Origin: a virus
Length of the DNA: 43,540 nucleotides
IMG/VR virus record: IMGVR_UViG_3300045733_000193
Location: 1-43,540 of that record
Direction: 5' to 3' (one strand)
Position numbers and translations under genes: made by a program. The notes beneath the pieces are model-generated. The model did not search any database and was not told where the DNA came from. It saw only the letters and a list, made by a program, of their open reading frames with translations. Below are positions 38,141 to 43,540 of this stretch, one piece after another (the first letter of the stretch is position 1; each line of letters starts with the position of its first letter).

Positions 38141-38152
38141 TGCGGGTTTCAA

Positions 38153-38494
38153 TTGAAAAAGGGTAAACGCGATGTTAGCCACGCCCCCTTCGTTAGAATG
38201 GGGCGGGACGTCATTCTTAACGGAAAAGAATGGCATGGGCTTCATCCCGGATCGCGAGACATTTACCTTCTCCTTAAGTCAAAATTCAACGGCGTCAATA
38301 ATGGGCAAATTTTGCTCCATTATTCTGAGATTATGGCGAAGGGGGTTAAGGGTCTCCAAAGCCATTCGGTCATCTCTCGGGCGTTTTCAGAATTGGAGGT
38401 ATCGGGATGGATCGAAAGAACGAAAATCGGGGGTCTGTTCCGATTCAAGAACTCCTACCGACTCACCGGAAGATTCGATTCCCTGCTTGGGTGA
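38153..38494 (+). CDS. Replication initiator, N-terminal winged-helix part
   Basis: 113 aa from TTG 38153; ATG 38198 is a shorter option. Contains the phage replication winged helix: LLKSKFNGVNNGQILLHYSEI, then SHSVISRAFSELEVSGWIER. In many phages this domain is joined to a C-terminal FWxxYP domain in one lambda O-like protein. Here the frame stops at 38492-38494, and the C-terminal half continues in the +1 frame. The domain is expected to bind the iterons downstream. Confidence 0.78.
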   Translation: MKKGKRDVSHAPFVRMGRDVILNGKEWHGLHPGSRDIYLLLKSKFNGVNNGQILLHYSEIMAKGVKGLQSHSVISRAFSELEVSGWIERTKIGGLFRFKNSYRLTGRFDSLLG

Positions 38495-38498
38495 TTCG

Positions 38499-38945
38499 AT
38501 GATGGGGTCTGGTAGATATATAAATACAGTTCCGAAAAGGAACCGTCGGGATGACGTTGACGGTATCAAAAAGGAACCGTCGGTGGAAAGTCTTGCCTTA
38601 CCGGGCTTTGAAGAACTGATAGAAGAAATGGCGACGGTTTCAAAAAAGAACCGTGACGGTATCAAAAAGGAACCTATGTTCCAAGGCTCCGACGATGCTT
38701 TCCGGGAATTTTGGGATGCGTATCCCGAGAAGCGGAACAAGCCCGACGCTCTCAAGGCATTCAATGTTTTGCGGAGGACGGTTCCGGTGGAAACGATCGC
38801 CAAGGCGTTCAATGGATATATGGATTTTCTCAAACATCAGCGGGTCGACAAGGGATTCGAGCAGGCACCAATGTATCCGGCAACGTTCCTTCGGTCCGAG
38901 CGGTGGAAGGAATATCTAGATTTCAAGTATAAGGCGAAATTGTAA
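38499..38945 (+). CDS. Replication initiator, C-terminal part (FWxxYP domain)
   Basis: 148 aa from ATG 38499, 4 bases after the previous stop and in the +1 frame. The first 65 residues are a linker that contains three (I/V)(K/S)K(E/N)-type repeats, coded by the iterons. Then comes FREFWDAYPEKRNKPDALKAF, followed by YPATFLRSERWKEYLDF, the typical C-terminal domain of phage replication proteins that recruits the helicase loader. No ribosome site of its own, so it needs coupling or a +1 shift at CTT GGG TGA. Confidence 0.75.
   Translation: MMGSGRYINTVPKRNRRDDVDGIKKEPSVESLALPGFEELIEEMATVSKKNRDGIKKEPMFQGSDDAFREFWDAYPEKRNKPDALKAFNVLRRTVPVETIAKAFNGYMDFLKHQRVDKGFEQAPMYPATFLRSERWKEYLDFKYKAKL
38528..38675. 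repeat. Four iterons: candidate replication origin
   Basis: Four related repeats start at about 38528, 38558, 38632 and 38654. The shared core is CGGT-(A/T)-TCAAAAAGGAACCG; each full copy is a dyad with arms GACGGT and ACCGTC around an A-rich centre. An AT-rich stretch (AGATATATAAATAC, near 38512-38525) sits just upstream. The arrangement, iterons inside the initiator's linker, is that of lambda ori inside gene O. Confidence 0.75.
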
Positions 38946-38956
38946 GGGGGAATGAC

Positions 38957-39466
38957 ATGAACGCGAAGAACACCATGATCGTATGCGCCGCCATCCTCGG
39001 GGCGCTTCTCACGGGCCTCGTCCTGGGCCTGTGGTTCGGCGAAAACATCGGCGAAGGTGTGGCCCGCATGGAGCTCGCGCCGCTCATCGAGCGGAACGCG
39101 CTGGACGTCGCCGCGCTTGACGCGAACCTCGCCGCCATGACCGACCGCCTGATCGCGCTCAGCGAGAGTATGGCCTATGTCGGGCTCGCATCCTGGTATG
39201 GAACGGGCGGTGAACATGGGCGCATCGGGGCAAATGGCAAGCGGTTTGACATGAACGAAATGACCGCCGCCGCGAAAAGGCTACCGTTTGGATCTCGGTG
39301 GATCGTTCGCCGAATGGACACGGGAGCGAGCGTTATCGTCACCGTGACGGACGATGGGCCGAATGTGTCTGGTCGGATGATCGACCTGAGCTTCGCCGCC
39401 GCGAAGTCAATCGGGATGCTGGACGCCGGGCTCGTCAAGGTCCGCATTTCGCCGATAGGAGAATGA
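38957..39466 (+). CDS. RlpA-like double-psi barrel protein, catalytic residues altered
   Basis: 169 aa. Residues 7-27 are a membrane anchor, 35-72 a helical stalk, and 76-165 an RlpA-type double-psi beta-barrel: GLASWYG, GANGKRFDMNEMTAAAKRLP, TDDGPNVSGRMIDLS, GLVKVRIS. In lytic RlpA enzymes the NGE Glu and the AAH His lie 11 residues apart. Here they are K95 and A106, while the DxGP Asp (D132) is kept. The protein is thus probably a wall-binding or structural protein, not a transglycosylase. Confidence 0.82.
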   Translation: MNAKNTMIVCAAILGALLTGLVLGLWFGENIGEGVARMELAPLIERNALDVAALDANLAAMTDRLIALSESMAYVGLASWYGTGGEHGRIGANGKRFDMNEMTAAAKRLPFGSRWIVRRMDTGASVIVTVTDDGPNVSGRMIDLSFAAAKSIGMLDAGLVKVRISPIGE

Positions 39467-39759
39467 CCATGAAGCCTGACGCGGGGGAACTGCTGGATTT
39501 CCTGAGAGGGGTCGATGGTTTATTGCGTTACCAGAACAGGGCCGCCTTGAAGCCGATGCAATTCTCAATCACGGAGAAAGACGGCGTAGCCCTCACCGCC
39601 CTCCGCGAACTCGTCTCCAATCAGCCGAAGGTTGATGCGCTGGTCGATGAGGCGGAAGTCGTGCTTAATTCCATCGACATCATGGGGATGGATTCTAGAA
39701 TACTGAATACCAAGAGACTCCGCAAATGCCTTGCCGCCCTCGCGCAGGAGCGAACATGA
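39463..39759 (+). CDS. Hypothetical protein
   Basis: 98 aa from ATG 39463 in ATGA; ATG 39469 is equally placed behind TAGGAG. Helical (LLDFLRGVDGLLRYQNRAALK, VDALVDEAEVVLNSIDIM). No family recognised. Its stop overlaps the next ATG. Confidence 0.68.
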   Translation: MTMKPDAGELLDFLRGVDGLLRYQNRAALKPMQFSITEKDGVALTALRELVSNQPKVDALVDEAEVVLNSIDIMGMDSRILNTKRLRKCLAALAQERT

Positions 39760-40076
39760 AGCGCAGGTTCGGGGATGAGGCGCTTATTTCGATTGGGCGA
39801 ACGATAGCATCGACTGAGCGTGGCATAGATTTCTTGTCTACCCCTGAGATGAGGCCAACTTACGAAAAGACACGCCGAAGGAACACGGGAATTATGCGCG
39901 CAGAATTACGCGAACTCCGCGCAATTTCCGCGATGATTCGGGCGGCTGGGTCGATGAGGGAAATTGAACTTGTGTCCCTCATTGGAAATTTCAAAGGGCA
40001 AACGAATTGGGGAGTCGTGAAATTGTGCCGCGCCATCCTGCGCGTCCGCGAGATCGAGGCAAGGAGGAAGCCATGA
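39756..40076 (+). CDS. Hypothetical basic protein
   Basis: 106 aa from ATG 39756 in ATGA with a GGAGCG ribosome site. Very basic and helical (KTRRRNTGIMRAELRELRAI, LCRAILRVREIEARRKP). May bind nucleic acid; no family recognised. Confidence 0.68.
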   Translation: MKRRFGDEALISIGRTIASTERGIDFLSTPEMRPTYEKTRRRNTGIMRAELRELRAISAMIRAAGSMREIELVSLIGNFKGQTNWGVVKLCRAILRVREIEARRKP

Positions 40077-40456
40077 GCAGACAGATTACGATTGAGGCGT
40101 GTGGGGATTGCCCGTTTTCCAGCCCCGGAGAATGGTGCCAAAAGGAGAACAGGTCTTTTTTGGGACAGGGAACTATTCCATCCTTCTGCCCCCTTCCCGA
40201 ATCCCCCGAAGTCCAGATTTCAAAAGCTACGCTCAAGTTCGTCCTCGGAGGGAAAGAGGCTAACGCCATCGACTACGAGGGGAACCCCATAACGCTAGAC
40301 ATCAGGGGAACCGCTGAACCCGCCGCCTCCCCCGCGCCCGTGGCCGTGGTCAGCGAAGAAGCCCTATGGGACATCCTGTGCGTCGAAACCAAGGACGAGG
40401 CTATTGGTCAGTTAAAGAAACTACTCATGCCGTGCGGCGTTTCGGTGAAGCCTTGA
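40073..40456 (+). CDS. Cys-rich hypothetical protein
   Basis: 127 aa from ATG 40073 with AAGGAGG. The N-terminus has CGDCPFSSPGEWC and FCPLPESP, a Cys cluster that may bind zinc or iron. A Pro/Ala linker and a short helical C-terminus follow. No family recognised. Confidence 0.7.
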   Translation: MSRQITIEACGDCPFSSPGEWCQKENRSFLGQGTIPSFCPLPESPEVQISKATLKFVLGGKEANAIDYEGNPITLDIRGTAEPAASPAPVAVVSEEALWDILCVETKDEAIGQLKKLLMPCGVSVKP

Positions 40457-40725
40457 AGACGCTCCTGCTGGTTCCGGTGGACGAGGCTACAAACTTTGGC
40501 CTAGAGCGATACGTTGACACGGTTCGGGATAGCGAAATCAAGCAAGCCCAATCTCGCGCCGAGGCGCTGGTCGCGGTTGTGGAGGAACTCAGGAACATTT
40601 CGAGCGCCAAGCACACCAATTTCTTGGACGCAGAGGAATTTCGCAGCTGGGCGCGGAATCGAGCACAACACGCGCTCGCCAAATACGACGCCATCGCGGA
40701 GAAGGCGAAAGGAGCGGAGAAATGA
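40453..40725 (+). CDS. Hypothetical coiled-coil protein
   Basis: 90 aa if it starts at TTG 40453 in TTGA at the previous stop. ATG 40366 would give 119 aa with a 91-base overlap. Helical (IKQAQSRAEALVAVVEELRNIS, ALAKYDAIAEKAKGAEK). Start uncertain. Confidence 0.62.
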   Translation: MKTLLLVPVDEATNFGLERYVDTVRDSEIKQAQSRAEALVAVVEELRNISSAKHTNFLDAEEFRSWARNRAQHALAKYDAIAEKAKGAEK

Positions 40726-40832
40726 CAATCACATTGCACCTCTGGCATATCGCGCTCATCGTCTGCGCCGTCGTCATCGCCCTCGAATTCCGGCTCTTCT
40801 GGAGGTGGGACAGGCGCGGGAGACGGCCATGA
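40722..40832 (+). CDS. 36-aa membrane peptide
   Basis: ATG 40722 overlaps the previous stop (ATGA) and the TGA at 40830-40832 overlaps the next ATG; ribosome site AAAGGAG. One hydrophobic segment (HIALIVCAVVIALEFRLFW) is followed by a basic tail. Coupling on both sides supports it as a real gene. Function unknown. Confidence 0.7.
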   Translation: MTITLHLWHIALIVCAVVIALEFRLFWRWDRRGRRP

Positions 40833-41194
40833 ATGACCTCACCCCCGCCATCCTCGAAGCGCTTGACACGGTCATGAAGTCCCACATAGGCCGGGAGAGC
40901 GCGCTGAAATTCGCCGCGCTCAAGTATCAGGTCAACCGCGCCCTCTACGATGACGGAATTGTCGTCGGAGAGCGTGTCCTGCGCGGGATCATCGAGTCGC
41001 AACGTCCGCAGATATGCTTTTGCACGGCTCAACCGGGCGGGTACTTCCTCCCGTCCCCCGACGCCGATATCCGCCGTCGCGAGGTCGGCGCGTGCGTGAA
41101 CTCGCTCAACGGCTACATCAGCGGCGCGGCGAAGCGGAAGGCCGCGATACTCAACGCGTATCCGGATCTCAGACAGGGAGAATTACCGCTATGA
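40829..41194 (+). CDS. HTH-like phage protein
   Basis: 121 aa from ATG 40829 behind GGGAGACG. GIVVGERVLRGIIESQRPQI then QPGGYFLPSPDADIRR match a common small phage winged-helix family whose members end in a GGYFLP turn. Probably DNA-binding or replication related. Tight coupling with both neighbours. Confidence 0.72.
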   Translation: MNDLTPAILEALDTVMKSHIGRESALKFAALKYQVNRALYDDGIVVGERVLRGIIESQRPQICFCTAQPGGYFLPSPDADIRRREVGACVNSLNGYISGAAKRKAAILNAYPDLRQGELPL

Positions 41195-41343
41195 CACACT
41201 TCCTTGCCTTCATCAGCGGCATGATCGTCGGCGCGTTTCTCGTCATCGTATGGGCCGCGTGCGCCGCAGCGGGCATGGCGAGCGATGCGGAGTCCGGGCT
41301 GACCCGCGTCCCGCTCGTCAAGCTGCGGAGGGACGGCGAATGA
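41191..41343 (+). CDS. Small membrane protein (DUF3789-like)
   Basis: 50 aa from ATG 41191 behind CAGGGAG. N-terminal hydrophobic segment FLAFISGMIVGAFLVIVWAAC, with a short polar tail. The pattern is that of tiny phage membrane proteins of the DUF3789 type. Confidence 0.7.
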   Translation: MTHFLAFISGMIVGAFLVIVWAACAAAGMASDAESGLTRVPLVKLRRDGE

Positions 41344-41726
41344 AGATCACGCTCTTGACCCTCCCGCCATCTGGGTCGGTCTATTCTCGGCTCCACTTCG
41401 GCGCGAAGGCGAGGCTCCGCAAGCGGTTCGGGTGGACGTTCCGCATGGAGGCGCAGCTGTGCGGATTCGACTCCCGGCCAAAGGAACAGATCGGAAAGGT
41501 GAGGCTCGGCATCAAGGTGTTCCGCGCCGGCCGGAGATACGACCCCGACAATGCGGTCTCTGGACTAAAGCCGCTTTTCGATGGGATGCGAGACGCTGGA
41601 TATCTTCGCAACGATTCCCCGGTCTGGCTGGAGCTCAAGCCGTGGCCGGAGCAAGTTAAGTGCGACGCGGACAGCGAGCGCGTGGAAATTGAGTATACGG
41701 AAATCGAACATGAAAAAGAAAAGTAA
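41340..41726 (+). CDS. rusA: RusA-type Holliday junction resolvase
   Basis: 128 aa from ATG 41340 in ATGA. The family signature is present: RRYDPDNAVSGLKPLFDGM then YLRNDSPV, with acids D68, D70, D81 and D92 and Lys77. It cuts four-way junctions during recombination and before packaging. Fits with the Sak4-like ATPase and SSB-like protein encoded upstream. Confidence 0.92.
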   Translation: MKITLLTLPPSGSVYSRLHFGAKARLRKRFGWTFRMEAQLCGFDSRPKEQIGKVRLGIKVFRAGRRYDPDNAVSGLKPLFDGMRDAGYLRNDSPVWLELKPWPEQVKCDADSERVEIEYTEIEHEKEK

Positions 41727-41937
41727 ACCCCGCTCATGTCCTCTCCCGCCTGAGGTGTTCGGCCTTTTGGGGGCTCAGCGCGTTCAGTCAATCGACGCCG
41801 TTTGGGTCAATGGCGTCAAGGTGGACATCGACAACCTTTCCGAAATTGCGAAGATAAAAAAGATCAAATCGCTCCTCATCCACGAAACGGTAACTTTTAA
41901 GTTCACACCCGCAAGCGGCCCCGCCGCTAGGGAATAA
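41710..41937 (+). CDS. Small hypothetical protein
   Basis: 75 aa from ATG 41710, overlapping rusA by 17 bases. Basic start (MKKKSKPRSC), then a small beta-rich domain (VWVNGVKVDIDNLSEIAKI, HETVTFKFTP). No family recognised. Confidence 0.65.
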   Translation: MKKKSKPRSCPLPPEVFGLLGAQRVQSIDAVWVNGVKVDIDNLSEIAKIKKIKSLLIHETVTFKFTPASGPAARE

Positions 41938-41949
41938 CGGAGAGTGTTC

Positions 41950-42249
41950 ATGACACCCGAAACTTTGGTTCTTCTGACGGCGGTGCTCGCCATCATCAAC
42001 GGCGAAACCGCGACGGCGATCGTCAACTGGCTCAAAAAGCAGCTGGGGATCGTCGGGGGCGTGAAGGCCATGATCTTGACCGCGGTCGAGGTCTCGGCGG
42101 TGACGGCGGGGTATCTCTTGCTCGTCACCAAGACGTTCGGCTGGGGGACGTTCGCGGCCTGTGCGCTTTGGGCGTTCCTCAGGGCCAGCGGAATCTACAC
42201 GGACAAGAAAGCCGTGGCGGACGCTGCCGCCGCGAATCCGAAGGCCTGA
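41950..42249 (+). CDS. Holin candidate
   Basis: 99 aa from ATG 41950 behind CGGAG. Two to three hydrophobic segments: LVLLTAVLAIINGETATAIV, MILTAVEVSAVTAGYLLLV and WGTFAACALWAFLRASGIY, separated by a Lys-rich turn. Size, segment number and position 1 kb before the endolysin fit a holin that opens the inner membrane for lysis. Confidence 0.75.
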   Translation: MTPETLVLLTAVLAIINGETATAIVNWLKKQLGIVGGVKAMILTAVEVSAVTAGYLLLVTKTFGWGTFAACALWAFLRASGIYTDKKAVADAAAANPKA

Positions 42250-42302
42250 CGGAGACACGCCGGGGCGGGTCAATCGCGGCCCGTCCCGGCATGGAGGGAA
42301 AC

Positions 42303-42758
42303 ATGAAAACTAAGCATACCTTCGCATTTTGCACCACCTGCGGAGCGGCGTTGATGAGGCCGACGAAAACCGGGCTGTGCAAGCCCTGCGCCTCACGCGC
42401 CGCTACGCTCCGCACCATGACGCGGACGTGCGGGGAAGATGGATGCACCGCCAAGGTCCGCAATCGCAACGAGAGCGGTCTATGTCTCATCCACCGGAGG
42501 GCCGCGGACATAAGCCGCAGGGCCAAGGCCGACTCGAGCATCGACAAATGGGGCGGTCCGGACCCAGCGCAACCGGAGCGCGTCTGCCAGCGTGCGGGGT
42601 GCCGAAAGCTGTTCGTCCCCGCCGGGCCGTTCAACAAATACTTCTGCTCGCCCCAATGCCAGGACGCGGCGAACGACGACCTGGGCTATGCGTATCGGAT
42701 GGAGAGGGGCGCGAACACGCCGCGGCGGGGAATTAGGGTGAGGGAGACGATGGCATGA
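42303..42758 (+). CDS. Multi zinc-ribbon protein
   Basis: 151 aa from ATG 42303 behind GGAGGG. Has four Cys clusters: CTTCG, CKPC, a CGEDGC...CLIH unit and CQRAGC...FCSPQC, with basic linkers. Likely several zinc fingers or ribbons that bind DNA or RNA; a late gene regulator is one option. Function unproven. Confidence 0.75.
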   Translation: MKTKHTFAFCTTCGAALMRPTKTGLCKPCASRAATLRTMTRTCGEDGCTAKVRNRNESGLCLIHRRAADISRRAKADSSIDKWGGPDPAQPERVCQRAGCRKLFVPAGPFNKYFCSPQCQDAANDDLGYAYRMERGANTPRRGIRVRETMA

Positions 42759-42931
42759 GCAATGCCATCCCCGCATGGGGATCATCGGCGTCAACCTTCA
42801 TGGGGAGCTTTCTCAGCCAAGTGCGACGTCGCGAGGGCTATCAGCGGCTATGCCTGACGTGCCGGAAAAGGTGCCGCGTGCTGAATGGGACGAACTCGAA
42901 ATTTCAATGCTTTTCCAGGGTCAAAAGATAA
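42755..42931 (+). CDS. 58-aa Cys-rich protein
   Basis: ATG 42755 overlaps the previous stop (ATGA); stop TAA at 42929-42931. It has CLTCRKRC and a later Cys (KFQCF), so it may bind a metal as a single knuckle. The coupling supports translation. No family recognised. Confidence 0.6.
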   Translation: MSNAIPAWGSSASTFMGSFLSQVRRREGYQRLCLTCRKRCRVLNGTNSKFQCFSRVKR

Positions 42932-42944
42932 TTCAAAGTTTTAC

Positions 42945-42973
42945 TTGACTTTTAGATTTAAATACCCGATATT
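42945..42973 (+). promoter_or_regulatory. Candidate late promoter before the endolysin
   Basis: -35 TTGACT (42945-42950), 17-base spacer, -10 GATATT (42968-42973). It lies in an AT-rich patch after the last zinc-protein gene. It could drive the endolysin and the lysis-packaging genes that follow across the circle junction. Confidence 0.6.
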
Positions 42974-43001
42974 GCGGCCGTGCGGTATCCCTCCTTCTTT
43001 C

Positions 43002-43415
43002 ATGATTTCCTCCATTCGCGGGCGGGAGTCTAGATTTTTGCTAACTCCCGCCCCTCTTTCCCTTTCCATAACGGAGAAGCAAATCCGCTTCGAGCGTGCG
43101 TCAGCGCGGTTCGTCCTCGCCTGCCAGATCAACGATATCAGCGTCGTCTGCTACCGCTACATCGCAACCCTCGATGAAGAGCTCGCGCATTTCCTTGCCG
43201 GGCGTAGCGAGATCGACCCGCGGCTCCATCGGACGATGCACCAGGACCGGCTCGCCAAGGATTACTTCATCGTCCGGGCGGACGGGACCGTGGCCTGGGA
43301 AGGCATGGACTATCAGAAGTTTGGAGAATTAGCGGAAGGCGTCGGGCTTCGTTGGGGCGGCAGGTTCACGCGATTATTGGATTACGGCCACGTCGAGTAT
43401 CAGGCGAGCACATGA
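43002..43415 (+). CDS. Endolysin, M15 peptidase family (start unclear)
   Basis: With ATG 43002 the protein is 137 aa. The M15 zinc peptidase motifs are clear: MHQDRLAKDYF (ligands H80, D87) and LRWGGRFTRLLDYGHVE (D127, H130), the same spacing as D130/H133 of T5 endolysin. It likely cleaves L-Ala-D-Glu or D-Ala-D-Ala bonds in peptidoglycan. Homologues usually start near (M)TEKQ-RF, which here falls at ATA 43068. Neither ATG 43002, TTG 43038 nor ATA 43068 has a ribosome site, so the true start is open. Stop overlaps the next ATG (43412). Confidence 0.78.
   Translation: MISSIRGRESRFLLTPAPLSLSITEKQIRFERASARFVLACQINDISVVCYRYIATLDEELAHFLAGRSEIDPRLHRTMHQDRLAKDYFIVRADGTVAWEGMDYQKFGELAEGVGLRWGGRFTRLLDYGHVEYQAST
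43019..43054 (+). terminator. Strong hairpin at the 5' end of the endolysin frame
   Basis: A 10-bp stem, GGGCGGGAGT (43020-43029) with ACTCCCGCCC (43044-43053), with a 14-base loop holding TTTTTG. It is followed by CTCTTTCCCTTTCC, a pyrimidine tract but not a pure T-run. It sits between the promoter at 42945 and the conserved part of the endolysin. It may attenuate transcription or limit translation. Confidence 0.65.
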
Positions 43416-43540
43416 CCAAAACGACCCAAGTCCTCATCGCCATCATCGCAATCCTCGCGCTATTCGCGGGCGGACTCATGATCTACTCGGGCCATGAGAA
43501 GAAACTGTATTTGATCGACAAAGGCAAGGCCCAAGTCCTC
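43412..43540 (+). CDS. Start of the two-TM membrane protein (continues at position 2)
   Basis: ATG 43412 in ATGA at the endolysin stop, giving MTKTTQVLIAIIAIL and so on. The frame runs off the window and continues on the same bases at 1-712. This supplies the missing start and 22 N-terminal residues, including the first membrane segment. Confidence 0.9.
   Translation, partial: MTKTTQVLIAIIAILALFAGGLMIYSGHEKKLYLIDKGKAQVL
43414..43540. repeat. Terminal direct repeat, right copy
   Basis: Exact copy of bases 1-127. See the left copy. Unique genome length is 43,413 bp if the overlap is collapsed. Confidence 0.93.

Noticed and set aside
1-43540. Temperate phage or prophage
   Set aside because: No integrase, excisionase, ParA/telomere protein or CI-type repressor is recognisable. 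The small HTH protein at 33531 alone is not enough.
1-43540. tRNA genes
   Set aside because: No cloverleaf with a GTTCRANNC T-arm and matching acceptor stem was noticed on either strand, though a scan by eye is not exhaustive.

Overview
This window is one complete, circularly assembled tailed-phage genome. The last 127 bases (43414-43540) repeat the first 127 exactly, so the unique genome is about 43,413 bp. It has tight gene packing, frequent 4-base ATGA/GTGA stop-start overlaps, AAGGAGG-type ribosome sites and high G+C by eye. A 1293-residue tape measure protein, a tail tube protein and a frameshifted tail chaperone point to a long non-contractile (siphovirus-like) tail. No integrase, excisionase or CI-type repressor is visible, so a lytic life style is the simplest reading. 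A lipoprotein signal, an RlpA-like protein and spanin-like membrane proteins suggest a Gram-negative host, but the host cannot be named from this sequence.

Layout of the circle. (1) 43412-1574, continuing from the endolysin: membrane protein, cupin, XhlA-like lysis protein and a small gene. (2) 1571-7546: packaging and capsid genes (small and large terminase, portal, protease with a nested scaffold, decoration protein, major capsid protein), closed by a hairpin at 7577-7602. (3) 7620-12095: a four-gene, translationally coupled glycan-modification cassette (DUF115-like/GT2 fusion, STELLO/DUF288-type glycosyltransferase, methyltransferase/GT2 fusion, LicD-like protein) placed inside the structural region. 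(4) 12097-17233: a connector followed by an adhesin block (tail fibre-like protein, Ig-like protein, beta-helix spike, lectin plus repeat fibre). (5) 17236-28062: minor head protein, head-tail joining, tail tube, G/GT chaperones with a -1 frameshift, tape measure protein with an internal Hint domain, distal tail, hub with a polyglycine insertion, and a receptor-binding-like protein. (6) 28062-30754: a lipoprotein with a glycoside-hydrolase-like barrel, two small genes and a metallophosphoesterase. (7) 30822-33202, minus strand: DNA methyltransferase and SF2 helicase. (8) 33340-41937: early/replication region with many very small genes, Sak4-like ATPase, SSB-like protein, replication initiator with iterons, RlpA-like protein and RusA. 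(9) 41950-43415: holin candidate, zinc-ribbon proteins and M15 endolysin.

Most unusual features. Two stretches of about 105-115 nt (36765-36877 and 38028-38140) each follow a sigma70-like promoter, end in an intrinsic terminator and share an interlocked A-B-A'-B' pairing plan; they look like a pair of related phage RNAs or attenuators. The tape measure protein carries an intein-like Hint domain whose downstream residue (Val) argues for self-cleavage, not splicing. The glycan cassette contains two two-domain fusion enzymes. The replication initiator looks split across two frames and carries lambda-like iterons in its linker. All functional calls come from reading motifs by eye; no database search was run.
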